Positions 54,561-63,822 are shown, counted from the stretch's first letter. The stretch is DNA of 64,000 nucleotides from an uncultured bacterium (GCA_902779645.1 CACZCH010000005.1:38125-102124); one strand, 5' to 3'. A program made the numbers and translations. The notes: generated by a model not told the origin, from the letters alone.

Positions 54561-56310
54561 CGTATAAATCTCCTATGTATTGATTTTGTTCCGCACGTCT
54601 TTGTACTATTTTATCACCATTTAAAGAAGACTTCTTTAACTCTTCCACTGCCCATCTGCAAACTCTTGCTGGATAATATTCATATTCACGCTCACAGTAA
54701 TCAGCCATATCATTGTAGTAATCACCTATTTTGCTTTGAATCCGTATATACCTTGTATCAAACACGGATAAATCTTTAATTTCGTTACTGTACAAATTTA
54801 TAAGCATATTTGCAATACCTTTTGCTTCATTATATTTATAGCTCGACCTTAAAACGGAATACAATTTTTCATAAGTCTCTATTGCTTCTTTTTGGTAATT
54901 AAAACTCATTTTGTTTGGGTGCAATATATCTAAAGCCTCGTTATAACAACTTTCTGCAGCAGAATAATCACCTCTTGCTTTATATTTATCAGCTTGAGCA
55001 ATAAAACCTGCACTACTAAAGTCTTTTGATACAATCTTTTCAGCTCCGCCATTTTTTATATCACGAACTAATGCATTGATTGCAGAAAAACAACTTCCCC
55101 ACATTTGTAGTACTGATGGTTTTTCAGAGCCTTCGCAATTTGTTTTTTGGAATATAATTTTTCCTTGGCGGTTTGTATCAAAAATTAATCCGTCTCTGTT
55201 AACCAGACTCCCCAACGTATCTAAATTTTTGTTCTCTATCTCGCTTGAATCATAAACATCTTTTAGTGCGTATAATTTATCCGACAAACTTGAGGTTGAA
55301 TATCCTTTTTTTAAGTATTCTTTAAATTTTCTATCTTCACTAAAGCTTGCCAAAAAATCACTCCTTGGTAAACCTACGTATTTGCATAAATTAGCGATTT
55401 TATCATTAGCAGGAAACTCTGAATACGGGTATTCAACGGTAGTTTCGTCATGATAGCTGTACCCGAGAATTCTTCCGTAAGAGTTACGCACCGGAGTAAA
55501 ATTATAAACCCCTCTTGCACCGTCATTCGCATATCCGTCTTTTGAAGAGAAGAGATACTCACCTCCGTTTTTACCTTTTATGTTCACAATATGTGCATCG
55601 CTCAAGGACAAAAGATTAAAATCATAATACCTGTTATCTTCTGCTCTTCTAAAAATATTTCTGACGTATCCGCTTGAATCATCTCCCGTTGCAACATATT
55701 TATACAATTCATCACTTTTACCTGAATCTTTTGCCAGCCATTTTATTGTTTCATCTGCACCGTGACCGGCAGGCAAATAGACATTTACTCCTTTATTTTG
55801 CAGTTTATTAATCTCTTTTATTACACCATAAGTGTATTCAAGCTTTTGTCCATTTCTATCCAAATATTTGATATCACCGCTGTAATAATTCTTGTAATCA
55901 TAAATTTCCTTTAGATAGTTAAGCAAAGTATCTTTGTATGATTTTAAATTTTTAACGGTAAGATAAACGCTCTTACCTAAAACTTCGCTTATTCTATCCT
56001 GCAAGTTTAAAACAGGCACAGATGCAAGCCCCGGTATTGCAAGAAAATCGCCTTTATTCAAGGTATTTGACAGGCTTTTCAGCATACTTTCAACATCGTC
56101 CATTTGTTTTGTATTTACATCAATACTGTTGCAATTAACATAATGCAGCTGCACATCACTTACGGTACTTGCCTTTTTTAATGATGCCTTTGCAAAATGC
56201 TCCATATTACCTGCATGCGCAAGCCCGTCAATAATATGGACTTTTGATTTGAAGGTTGATTGAGATTTTTGGGTATTATTGTGAAACAATAATTGGTTGA
56301 AAATTTTCAT
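54547..56310 (-). CDS. Unknown large protein with TFKSK motif and C-terminal TPR-like repeats
   Basis: This has 587 residues from ATG 56310 (AAGGG upstream); a GTG three codons earlier is less likely. Residues 19-23 (TFKSK) carry the lineage motif and lead into VHIIDGLAHAGNMEHFAKASL. The N-terminal half contains a dinucleotide-binding-like stretch and YLPAGHGADETIKWLA. The C-terminal third has TPR-like helices (FIAQADKYKARGDYSAAESCYNEALDIL). The family is not recognised. It is co-transcribed with the amidohydrolase. Confidence 0.65.
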   Translation of the reverse strand: MKIFNQLLFHNNTQKSQSTFKSKVHIIDGLAHAGNMEHFAKASLKKASTVSDVQLHYVNCNSIDVNTKQMDDVESMLKSLSNTLNKGDFLAIPGLASVPVLNLQDRISEVLGKSVYLTVKNLKSYKDTLLNYLKEIYDYKNYYSGDIKYLDRNGQKLEYTYGVIKEINKLQNKGVNVYLPAGHGADETIKWLAKDSGKSDELYKYVATGDDSSGYVRNIFRRAEDNRYYDFNLLSLSDAHIVNIKGKNGGEYLFSSKDGYANDGARGVYNFTPVRNSYGRILGYSYHDETTVEYPYSEFPANDKIANLCKYVGLPRSDFLASFSEDRKFKEYLKKGYSTSSLSDKLYALKDVYDSSEIENKNLDTLGSLVNRDGLIFDTNRQGKIIFQKTNCEGSEKPSVLQMWGSCFSAINALVRDIKNGGAEKIVSKDFSSAGFIAQADKYKARGDYSAAESCYNEALDILHPNKMSFNYQKEAIETYEKLYSVLRSSYKYNEAKGIANMLINLYSNEIKDLSVFDTRYIRIQSKIGDYYNDMADYCEREYEYYPARVCRWAVEELKKSSLNGDKIVQRRAEQNQYIGDLYDACH

Positions 56311-56465
56311 TATACACACCCTTTATGGTGTATGCTAGAATAAAATAATTTGTTTGTAAATACAGTTAATTCAAATATTTTACACATCTTAATAAATTAT
56401 TGGATATACGATAATTTAAAACGGAAAGGCAAGATTTGATAACTCAAACCTTGCCCATATATCTA

Positions 56466-56927
56466 TTATTTACCCCAATTGCAAAACATTGTTTGAAAAC
56501 AAGCAACAGAGTTTTTCATAAAAAATCTTTTGCATTTACCCACTCCGCTTGCTTCTAAAAGCGCATTAAAAACTTCTGTTGAAAAAGCTCTGTCAAAATT
56601 TACACATTTATGTTTTTCACACAGATAGTCGTGAATTAATGCAGGAATTAAAAACTTGTTATCCGTGTTTGAGCCGATTATCCGCCAAAAAAGACGGGGT
56701 ATTGAAGCCCCGTCATAACAATAACCTTTAGGAATACTAAATTCGTACTGTTGATTTTTTTTGTAATCTTTAAGTAGAACTTTTAGCTCTTTTTTGCAAA
56801 TAAAAGGATATTTTTCAATCGACCTTTGTTCCTCTTTTGTCATAGAAGGAAGATTGTATCTGATAGAAACAATCGGCAGTTCATCAAAGAATATCCCGAC
56901 TCTATTATTTTCATACCATGAATACAT
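56466..56927 (-). CDS. DUF1353 family phage protein
   Basis: This has 153 residues from ATG 56927 (GGGGG upstream). The hallmark IPKGYCYDGASIPRLFWRIIGSNTDNKFLIPALIHDYLCEKHK matches DUF1353, often found among phage tail and lysis genes. Function is unknown. The gene follows the fibre gene with a one-base gap. It is the last phage gene before the host-type insertion. Confidence 0.85.
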   Translation of the reverse strand: MYSWYENNRVGIFFDELPIVSIRYNLPSMTKEEQRSIEKYPFICKKELKVLLKDYKKNQQYEFSIPKGYCYDGASIPRLFWRIIGSNTDNKFLIPALIHDYLCEKHKCVNFDRAFSTEVFNALLEASGVGKCKRFFMKNSVACFQTMFCNWGK

Positions 56928-56928
56928 A

Positions 56929-58713
56929 CTACACCCCCGCCTGTGTAGTTCTATCAATAATTAGTTTTCTAAGATTTTCTATCATTCCGTATAATTCACC
57001 CATAGGAAGAGTAAAGTCACTCTCCGACAAAGTATAATAAGGTGCGTATCCAAACTGCTCGTACATATCAGATACGCGGTCACGATATATAGATTGAACA
57101 ACCTTAGAACCTGTACTTGCATTATAGCCCTTTCCGTTTCCTGCTTCTGTATAAGGTATCTTTAAGCAAGGCTGATATACAAGGTTGCCGTCAACATAGA
57201 TTTTGAATAAGTTGAGGTCGATAGAACCATAAAGGTTGTTACCCATGGTTAAAGTCTGCATACCTATTGCATATAAATCAGTTATATTTTCTATGATAGT
57301 TTCATTATTAATAATTAAAGTAAGATTGCTATTTTGAACAATTATTTCGTAATTATAAACAGTATTGACGTTTATTATATTTAATGCAAGGTTTACAGTT
57401 GTATTTAATGAAGTGTTTGTATAAGCAAACCCTATTCTTTTTGTTGAATTATCTATTCTAAAATCAAAAAGTCTGTTTGTACCATCATAAGTGACATTAT
57501 CAATAATTTGAACACCGCCCGATGGGTAATTATTGATTACAAATTGCCCTTTAATAACAAAATCTGTTGATGTTGTTAATAAAACTTTTACAGCATTTCC
57601 TACTAACCCACTCGCAATCCCATCCGCACTAATAGTCGGTGCGCCTACCACTTGGTAGTCGTCCGCCTTAATAGTATCTATACCTGTTTTGTTACCTGAG
57701 AATACTTCTACTCCGTCAACAGTGATTGAGAATTGTTTGAGGTCGATAGAACCAAAATATCCATTCATCAGTCTAATGTTTGTTAAATCAGTATAATTTG
57801 TGTAAAAATTCGTAAGTGCATTTGAAGTTTCTACCGTAGTATCTAAATTAATTAATTTAGATTTAAAGTTGCCGTTTTCTATATGTAACTTTAACTTATA
57901 GTTGGTATTTGCTGTTATTGTACCTATGGCAGCATATTTTATTGTGTCATTGCTATCATAATATGACATCGTTATTACATAACTATTAGAATTAAAATAT
58001 AAACGATATGGGTAAGTAAAAAGAAATATTGAGCCACCCGCACCCGCATAATTACCTGTATTAAAATTATATTCTACATCAAAAGCCTTAGTAGGAATTG
58101 TGTCTATTCTTACATAATTATTATCACTAAACCCACTCGCAATCCCATCATCCGTAATCACAGGCGAGCCGACAACAGTGAATTTTGTATTATCAAAAGT
58201 CGAGCAAGCAAATCTATTTAACTGGTGTAAGACAGCCGAATCATCTGATACATCTCCTGTTTCCAAGGCCTTACTTTGATTTAAATGTTCTAAACTAACC
58301 CTGTTATCGACTGTATCTCTTGCTTCATCTGCATAATATTTTGCCTGATTAACATAACCTTGCCCTAATGTTTGAATATATTCTACAATGCTGTTATACG
58401 CACTATTAATACTGCTTAAAACAGTATTTCCCAATGTTTGTATACCTTGTTTGCAAAAATTTAACGAAGCAAGAGAATTATTTAATAGAGTTGTAAGATT
58501 ATCAGAAGCTTGCGCATAATAGAGCTCAAGACTATTTTTGTAATCAGTTATATCATTTAGCGCTTCAGTTGCGGTTTCTGCACATTGTCTTGCTGTTTCA
58601 GCACTTGCTTCAGCTGCAGTTTTGCTGTTTTCCAGAATATCAAGCGTTAAAGGCTCAACATTTACATCAATATTAAGTTCATCATCAGCAGCATATATAT
58701 TATATTGTCCCAT
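56929..58713 (-). CDS. Phage tail fibre-like protein with duplicated lectin-like modules
   Basis: This has 594 residues. The N-terminal part is coiled (EASAETARQCAETATEALNDIT) and likely trimeric. Two related beta-sandwich modules follow, marked by FTVVGSPVITDDGIASGFSDN and YQVVGAPTISADGIASGLVGN and ending in SIDLKQFSITVDGVEVFSG and SIDLNLFKIYVDGNLVYQ. These look like concanavalin-type sugar-binding domains. The C-terminus is helical. It probably recognises the host surface. GTG or ATG starts are possible; ATG 58713 has the better ribosome binding site. Confidence 0.75.
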   Translation of the reverse strand: MGQYNIYAADDELNIDVNVEPLTLDILENSKTAAEASAETARQCAETATEALNDITDYKNSLELYYAQASDNLTTLLNNSLASLNFCKQGIQTLGNTVLSSINSAYNSIVEYIQTLGQGYVNQAKYYADEARDTVDNRVSLEHLNQSKALETGDVSDDSAVLHQLNRFACSTFDNTKFTVVGSPVITDDGIASGFSDNNYVRIDTIPTKAFDVEYNFNTGNYAGAGGSIFLFTYPYRLYFNSNSYVITMSYYDSNDTIKYAAIGTITANTNYKLKLHIENGNFKSKLINLDTTVETSNALTNFYTNYTDLTNIRLMNGYFGSIDLKQFSITVDGVEVFSGNKTGIDTIKADDYQVVGAPTISADGIASGLVGNAVKVLLTTSTDFVIKGQFVINNYPSGGVQIIDNVTYDGTNRLFDFRIDNSTKRIGFAYTNTSLNTTVNLALNIINVNTVYNYEIIVQNSNLTLIINNETIIENITDLYAIGMQTLTMGNNLYGSIDLNLFKIYVDGNLVYQPCLKIPYTEAGNGKGYNASTGSKVVQSIYRDRVSDMYEQFGYAPYYTLSESDFTLPMGELYGMIENLRKLIIDRTTQAGV

Positions 58714-58714
58714 T

Positions 58715-59086
58715 CTAATCACCTTCTACTTTCTTCGGATAAACTGTAATTGTATTCAAATTTCCGATTTCGTCAGACCCGATTCTGAGTGTATCCTCTC
58801 TTTGATTATTTTCTTCACATATTTTTAAGCCGTAATAATATATAGCAAAAGGTTCGTCTTTTCTGACTCTTAATAAATCTGTATAACTTCCTGTCAGCCT
58901 GAATACAACATAGTCATTGTTGTTACTTTCTACAGACAATTCTTCACCTATAGGATTTCTGTTTTGGTCCTGTATTGCAAAATATACTGTAAAATTTTTA
59001 TTGGGATTTAATCCACGTATTGTTATAAGTCCACTGTCGCCTTGTATAATCGAGATATTTCCGTTTTTATCAATTTGAAATGCCAT
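58715..59086 (-). CDS. Phage baseplate-like beta protein
   Basis: This has 123 residues from ATG 59086, with GGAGGTAATA upstream. It is all-beta by composition, starting MAFQIDKNGNISIIQGDSGLITIRGLNPNKNFTVYFAIQDQ. The style resembles the N-terminal attachment domain of baseplate upper proteins. It is between the DUF4376-like gene and the fibre gene, as expected for tail assembly. Confidence 0.6.
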   Translation of the reverse strand: MAFQIDKNGNISIIQGDSGLITIRGLNPNKNFTVYFAIQDQNRNPIGEELSVESNNNDYVVFRLTGSYTDLLRVRKDEPFAIYYYGLKICEENNQREDTLRIGSDEIGNLNTITVYPKKVEGD

Positions 59087-59567
59087 TATTACCTCCATAA
59101 TTTAGTCCAAAATCTTTTACTGTTTGAATTAAGCATTCTTCAATAAACTCATTTGTTGCAAATTTGACTTCTTGAAGTGATTGTACATATTCAGCTGTTA
59201 ACTCTTTTGTATAATCAGGAGTTTTGTATGTTATTAGTTCAATATCTCTGCCTAATTCATAACCGGCTTTTATAGAAAGTAAAATATCTGATAAAAAATC
59301 TTTTACACTGCCGTTTTGCATATTCACTTTTCTTCTTATCCAGCCGAGTGAAGTATGGAAGAATTCTTTCTCAAATTTTTCTTTACGTCTTTGAGCCAAA
59401 ATATTATCAAGTTCAGGATTTATTACAATTTGGTCATCACACAAAATATAATTTCCTTTATTTTCATCAAAATGCTTCATAGTGCATAAATCCGTATACT
59501 TGCAATCATCTGCGTATTCATAATCCGCATAATCGTATATTTCATTATTTTTTATTCTGTAAAACAT
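59070..59567 (-). CDS. Phage tail-associated protein (DUF4376-like)
   Basis: This has 165 residues. The N-terminus is acidic and tyrosine-rich (NNEIYDYADYEYADD). The middle has RRKEKFEKEFFHTSLGWIRRKVNMQNGSVKDFLSDILLSIKAG, a pattern seen in DUF4376-type proteins of tail modules. A strong GGAGG ribosome binding site precedes it. The exact role is unknown, perhaps a chaperone or connector. Confidence 0.6.
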   Translation of the reverse strand: MFYRIKNNEIYDYADYEYADDCKYTDLCTMKHFDENKGNYILCDDQIVINPELDNILAQRRKEKFEKEFFHTSLGWIRRKVNMQNGSVKDFLSDILLSIKAGYELGRDIELITYKTPDYTKELTAEYVQSLQEVKFATNEFIEECLIQTVKDFGLNYGGNNGISN

Positions 59568-59568
59568 A

Positions 59569-60093
59569 CTAACCTCCTACAAACGGAATCTTCTTAATTA
59601 CAATACTTTGACAACCATTCCAAGTTGCGACCGAACCGCTTTTAACCATGACAATACCTGCAGCCCTGTCTCCTTCGTCTGATGCTGTTGCACCTACCAT
59701 CACACTATCTATATAAAATTGATATCGTGCACTGTTGGCAAGACAATATAAATCAAAAGCAAGCCAGCCGTTCCAGTCTATATTATAAGAACCGCTGCCG
59801 CCTCCTTGATTTACAACTGTTACTGCATTACTATAATTTGGAGTTAAATCCATAGAATTAAAACTGTTTGTCAGTTCTGTCAAATCAGTTTCCAAATCAT
59901 TTATATCAGCAGCTAAAGCTTCATCCTGCTGAGTGTATTGACTGTTCATGCTTGCAAGAGTTGAATATATACTTGAGCTTTCGGAAGCTAAATTATTTGC
60001 AACAGTGGTAATTCTGTCATCAAGATACTCAAAATTGTTATTCATAGTATCAGAAGATGCCAGAGAGCCGTATTCAATGTGTGTTAATGGCAT
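59569..60093 (-). CDS. Phage tail fibre-like protein
   Basis: This has 174 residues. A coiled N-terminal stalk (YLDDRITTVANNLASESSSIYSTLASMNSQYTQQDEALAADINDLETDLTELTNSF) is followed by a compact beta domain (SYNIDWNGWLAFDLYCLANSARYQFYIDSVMVG). This is the layout of short tail fibres or tail spikes with a receptor-binding tip. It is part of the tail module, 1 nt before the gene downstream. Confidence 0.7.
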   Translation of the reverse strand: MPLTHIEYGSLASSDTMNNNFEYLDDRITTVANNLASESSSIYSTLASMNSQYTQQDEALAADINDLETDLTELTNSFNSMDLTPNYSNAVTVVNQGGGSGSYNIDWNGWLAFDLYCLANSARYQFYIDSVMVGATASDEGDRAAGIVMVKSGSVATWNGCQSIVIKKIPFVGG

Positions 60094-60095
60094 TT

Positions 60096-60335
60096 TTATC
60101 CCCTTTCGTTAATTAATGTGTCATAAATTTTATCAATCTTTTTGTTAATATCAGTCAGCTGTTCTTTTACTATCCCAAACTCAGACTTTGTTATATAGGC
60201 TTTTGAAACTTCTGAAAGAATCTCCCTATGAGTTTGTTCAAGTTTTTCAGGAGTAACAAAAAGATTGTATTGAAAAATCACCGCAAGGCTTAAAACCAAA
60301 AACGGTGCATATTTGTAAAATATTTCCCTGTCCAT
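60096..60335 (-). CDS. Small membrane-anchored coiled-coil phage protein
   Basis: This has 79 residues. One membrane segment near the N-terminus (APFLVLSLAVIFQYNLFV) is followed by a coiled coil (LEQTHREILSEVSKAYITKSEFGIVKEQLTDINKKIDKIYDTL). This could be a holin-like or XhlA-like anchor. It has a single span only, so a classic holin is unlikely. AGGAGTT precedes the ATG. Confidence 0.6.
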   Translation of the reverse strand: MDREIFYKYAPFLVLSLAVIFQYNLFVTPEKLEQTHREILSEVSKAYITKSEFGIVKEQLTDINKKIDKIYDTLINERG

Positions 60336-60346
60336 AATAACTCCTG

Positions 60347-60946
60347 TTAAATCATATTAAGCATTACTGACATCATAAGAGACGCCATATCTGCTGCCGC
60401 ATCACCTTTTGAATTCTCCGTAGAGTTATATCTTGTTGCGTTGCCTTGACTAGCTCTAAGCGAATTGTTTTGCATGTTTGATAAATAATTTGCACCAAGC
60501 ATGTAATAATTTATAAGATTACCAAGCATTTTTGCAGTATCTGACTGCGAATTTGATATCAAATCATTTGCATAATTTGCAATCGCCGAAACATTTTGGT
60601 TAGCAAGATTTTTGTACATATCATTAGCTTGAGAAGAGCGAACCATATTTCTTCTTGAAAGCGGATTTATAATATTGTTTTCTAAATTTGCTCTTGTTTG
60701 ATTTGACAGAGTATTTGCAAAAGAATTCAGTTTTGCCTTATTTGTAACCGAATTAAGATTAGGGTTAAGATACTCATTAAGCAAAGCATCAGCATTAGCA
60801 TTCACAAAATCATAAATAGATTGTAATGCTGTACCATTTTGAAACCCCGATGTTGAACCGGAGTTATTAGTGTTTGAATATGCATACGGGTTTTTAGTTG
60901 TAGTATTACCGTATACCGTACTTGTTGATGTTGATTTACTTCCCAT
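60347..60946 (-). CDS. Phage virion protein of ejection type
   Basis: This has 199 residues. The N-terminus is a polar serine/threonine/asparagine-rich segment (GSKSTSTSTVYGNTT). Long helices follow (SIYDFVNANADALLNEYLNPNL, LSNQTRANLENNIINPL, DMYKNLANQNVSAIANYANDLI). This resembles internal virion or DNA-ejection proteins of podovirus-like phages. It lies before the small membrane protein in the tail module. The function is inferred. Confidence 0.6.
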   Translation of the reverse strand: MGSKSTSTSTVYGNTTTKNPYAYSNTNNSGSTSGFQNGTALQSIYDFVNANADALLNEYLNPNLNSVTNKAKLNSFANTLSNQTRANLENNIINPLSRRNMVRSSQANDMYKNLANQNVSAIANYANDLISNSQSDTAKMLGNLINYYMLGANYLSNMQNNSLRASQGNATRYNSTENSKGDAAADMASLMMSVMLNMI

Positions 60947-61080
60947 AATTTTCCTTTCTTTTTTTGTAATTGAGAAAATAAGACATAATTATAAACACGC
61001 TTATATAAAGCGTGCATTAATAAAAACACCTTACTGATTCAATATTTAGTTAATCTCTAAAACAAGAATTTTTGTAAAAT

Positions 61081-61860
61081 TCAGATAAATTTTTCTAATA
61101 ATTCATCGAGTTCATTATCAGTCATTTGGCTGACACTTTTTCTTTCAATTTGATTATTTGGGTAAGAGCGATAATATCCTGATACATTAGTACCGTCTCC
61201 TCTTGTATATTTGGAAACATAAACAAGCTCGCCGGCTTTTACTTTAGTATCCAATGCTTCTTTAGTCGGCATTGATGTTTTTTCTAATGCCTGATCTAAA
61301 TAAGCATCTCTAAGAATAGGATCATCTAAATCTTTCATTGATAGTTCATTTTTATGAAAAACTCTGTTTTTTATATCAAAAATTCTGTCTTTAAAAGTTT
61401 TTTCGTTAAACTTTCTTTTGTCAGTATAAGGATTTGTAATAAGCTTCCCTTTTTTCATTCTTTGCATTACTTTTTCAGCTATAATATCATCCATTGCACC
61501 AGTTGCAAATAACGTTTTTATACTTTCTTGTGAATAATCTTTTCTTATTTCCTCTGCAACTTTTCTACCTTCTTGATTATTCCATTTATCCATATTTTCT
61601 TCATAAGAAGGATTACTGTCTTGATGAAATTCGTGATAATCAGTTATAGCTTTACTTATTCCTGATGTAGTTTTAAGAGAAATTTCTGCAGCACCAAAAG
61701 TATGTTTAAAGGCATCAGCTTCATTATTCCAAGTGTCTTTACCTCCTGTTCCTAATTGAAAACCGTATTTTTTTTGATATTTTTTTGTCTTTGCATACAA
61801 TTGTTGACTATATTGTTTTGAATAATTTAATTTTTCTAAAAATTGTATTGTACTTTTCAC
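61081..61860 (-). CDS. DUF6973-type effector-like protein in the tail module
   Basis: This has 259 residues; the start is GTG with AAAGGA upstream. The conserved pattern NNEADAFKHTFGAAEISLKTTSGISKAITDYHEFHQDSNPSYEENMDKWNNQEGRKVAEEI matches DUF6973, with a conserved DAFKH histidine. Most members are of unknown function, some at the C-terminus of secreted polymorphic proteins. It is unlike a structural gene. It may be an added cargo gene. Confidence 0.65.
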   Translation of the reverse strand: MKSTIQFLEKLNYSKQYSQQLYAKTKKYQKKYGFQLGTGGKDTWNNEADAFKHTFGAAEISLKTTSGISKAITDYHEFHQDSNPSYEENMDKWNNQEGRKVAEEIRKDYSQESIKTLFATGAMDDIIAEKVMQRMKKGKLITNPYTDKRKFNEKTFKDRIFDIKNRVFHKNELSMKDLDDPILRDAYLDQALEKTSMPTKEALDTKVKAGELVYVSKYTRGDGTNVSGYYRSYPNNQIERKSVSQMTDNELDELLEKFI

Positions 61861-61890
61861 TATTGTCCTTTCTTGTGTTAATATACGATT

Positions 61891-62217
61891 ATGAATTATA
61901 AAAATTTTATTTCTGTAAATATTATTGCTTGTTTGGGTTATCTCACTACTATAATCTGCATTCTGGAATTTATACCTGTTAAATTATACCCTCATTTATC
62001 TTTAATAGAATTGGGATATTTTTTATCAACAATTTATACATTAATAATTATTGGAATAATAATATTTATAGTAGAACTTTTTATTAATAAACAATTTATT
62101 GTTAAATATAATAAGCACACAAATTCTTTAATGCATAATCTTTTTGTTAAAATTGGCTTAATGCTAAGTTTGTTATTTTTTATAATAAATACTTATTTAA
62201 TTTTAAATTTTACATAA
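61891..62217 (+). CDS. Small polytopic membrane protein
   Basis: This has 108 residues with three hydrophobic helices (ISVNIIACLGYLTTIICILEFI, YFLSTIYTLIIIGIIIFIVELF, IGLMLSLLFFIINTYLILNF). It is the only plus-strand gene in the tail module and starts 30 nt from the DUF6973 gene. It could be an immunity or exclusion protein. No strong ribosome binding site is seen. Confidence 0.55.
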   Translation: MNYKNFISVNIIACLGYLTTIICILEFIPVKLYPHLSLIELGYFLSTIYTLIIIGIIIFIVELFINKQFIVKYNKHTNSLMHNLFVKIGLMLSLLFFIINTYLILNFT

Positions 62218-62289
62218 AATATATTTCCAGTTATACAGAGTGTTGTTTTAGCGCATATTAATAACTTAATTTTATAAATCTTATTTGCA

Positions 62290-63822
62290 TTACACATTTT
62301 TAACCTTTACCCTTTCGAACTCAATATTTTTAATACAAAAATCATCTCCCTCGTTTTTGGTGGAAAAAGAGATTTGCAGAGTTCTGAAAAAGGTTACAGG
62401 GAGTTTTTTTACAGCGTTTATATCCTTGGATGGGAAATACGTATTATCCCAATTTCCAATATCAAAATACAGCGCATTTTTAAGCGTTTTTCCTTTGATA
62501 TAGTTGGTTTTCAGGGTTGATGAATCATAATTCTTTGTATATTCTACATAAAAACTGTTGTTGTAATACATATCTAAAGTAACTTTCGGAGGATAATTTA
62601 CAATCTTAACTGTGTTTTCCCGCCCTAAATTCAAAGGAGTACATTTATAGAATGAAGGGATAAATTCACCGTCAAAGCTGTTTGACACATATTCTTCATA
62701 GATTTTTTCACCCGCGGAATATAAAATTCCGCCTATAATCTCAAAACTGCTAAGTTTTTGAGATTTGCGCTTAACCCAAGATTTTCTTATGTAGTCATAA
62801 ATCATAATTGTTGAATACTCTTCATCATTTGTCGGAAGCAAAAACCAAACCTCATTTCTGTCAGAAGTTACAACTGATAAAGCCTTTATCTCTTGAACTT
62901 TTGCTAAAGGGATGTCAAATAGCTCTTCCTGAATATTGAGCGCAATATTTTCTCCTAAAGTTTTATCTCCGTTTATAACTTGACGAAAACAGTAAACCCC
63001 TTTTTTTGTGTCATCGTAGAAATACAACTCAGTACCGTGGAATACAAGTGAATTATACCCTGATGAACCTCCGGGAGATTCCATAGTTTTGGAAAATTTT
63101 CCTTCTGACTCAGTAATAAGAGCCGAAGAATTTGAATGAAACACTGCTAATGTCCCTAAATAAGGATAAACAGCAGTAATATTTTTTACAAACTCAATGT
63201 ATCCCGCCGATGTCATAATCTCAGCAGAAGAAGTAGAAAAATCATAAATATCTTCTTGAACAGAGTACCAGAGAATTTGGTTTGAAAAAACCCACAAACG
63301 TCCTGCAAAGATTACTATTCCCAGCCCTTTTACATCTCTTCCGTCGGGATCTTGAGGATTCATCATGATAACTTCATCTAAAACACCTTGAGAGTATTTT
63401 CCTATCTCAATAGTCAGCATTTCTTCACCGTTAGAAAACACAAACAAATCAGCCCACCCTTGCGTTGCGTCACAAGCAGAAGATTTGCCTGTTATCGAAA
63501 GTCCTGAAACTTTTTCCGTTAATGTTTTACTTTGGGTATTAAAAAGATAAATTTTCCCTTCCGTACTGCTTTCCGTATGTACAAAAAAATAGCTCATACC
63601 TCCTTGTACACTCTCAAAAATATTAATAACTTTTTCTCCGGTTGGTATTGTGCAAACCGATTTATTGCCTCTTGAAGTTCTGATTCCGACCCCTGAATTT
63701 ACTCCCGTTGAATATAACTCGACATTTTGTATATCAGATGCCGTAACAACAGACGAGGAGTAAACGGAAGACGTTCGGTTTATTCCCGAAAAATTATTAC
63801 AAATTAACTTTGTCCTTTGCAT
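62290..63822 (-). CDS. Phage tail hub/stopper protein (P22 gp10-like)
   Basis: This has 510 residues from ATG 63822 (AAAGGAAAAC upstream). The repeating beta segments with GRLWVFSNQILWYSVQEDIYDFST and NSLVFHGTELYFYDDTKKGVYCFRQ are typical of podovirus packaged-DNA stabilisation proteins. These close the portal and connect the tail. It suggests a P22-like tail rather than a contractile one. It is the first phage gene in transcription order, and no portal precedes it. Confidence 0.65.
   Translation of the reverse strand: MQRTKLICNNFSGINRTSSVYSSSVVTASDIQNVELYSTGVNSGVGIRTSRGNKSVCTIPTGEKVINIFESVQGGMSYFFVHTESSTEGKIYLFNTQSKTLTEKVSGLSITGKSSACDATQGWADLFVFSNGEEMLTIEIGKYSQGVLDEVIMMNPQDPDGRDVKGLGIVIFAGRLWVFSNQILWYSVQEDIYDFSTSSAEIMTSAGYIEFVKNITAVYPYLGTLAVFHSNSSALITESEGKFSKTMESPGGSSGYNSLVFHGTELYFYDDTKKGVYCFRQVINGDKTLGENIALNIQEELFDIPLAKVQEIKALSVVTSDRNEVWFLLPTNDEEYSTIMIYDYIRKSWVKRKSQKLSSFEIIGGILYSAGEKIYEEYVSNSFDGEFIPSFYKCTPLNLGRENTVKIVNYPPKVTLDMYYNNSFYVEYTKNYDSSTLKTNYIKGKTLKNALYFDIGNWDNTYFPSKDINAVKKLPVTFFRTLQISFSTKNEGDDFCIKNIEFERVKVKNV

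Larger units (their letters stand above)
50996..63822 (-). mobile_element. Prophage remnant, rearranged and interrupted by host-type genes
   Basis: The minus strand carries a terminase large subunit (50996-52294) and tail/virion genes (56466-63822). Portal, capsid, protease, integrase and lysis genes are not seen. Between the two blocks lie a gene under the chromosomal promoter element and two host-type genes with the FSGK/FKSK motif. TerL lies at the 3' end of the block, out of normal order. Boundaries are approximate. Confidence 0.65.

Noticed and set aside
50996..63822. Complete prophage or gene transfer agent
   Set aside because: Portal, capsid, protease, integrase and lysis genes are not seen, and host-type genes interrupt the block.
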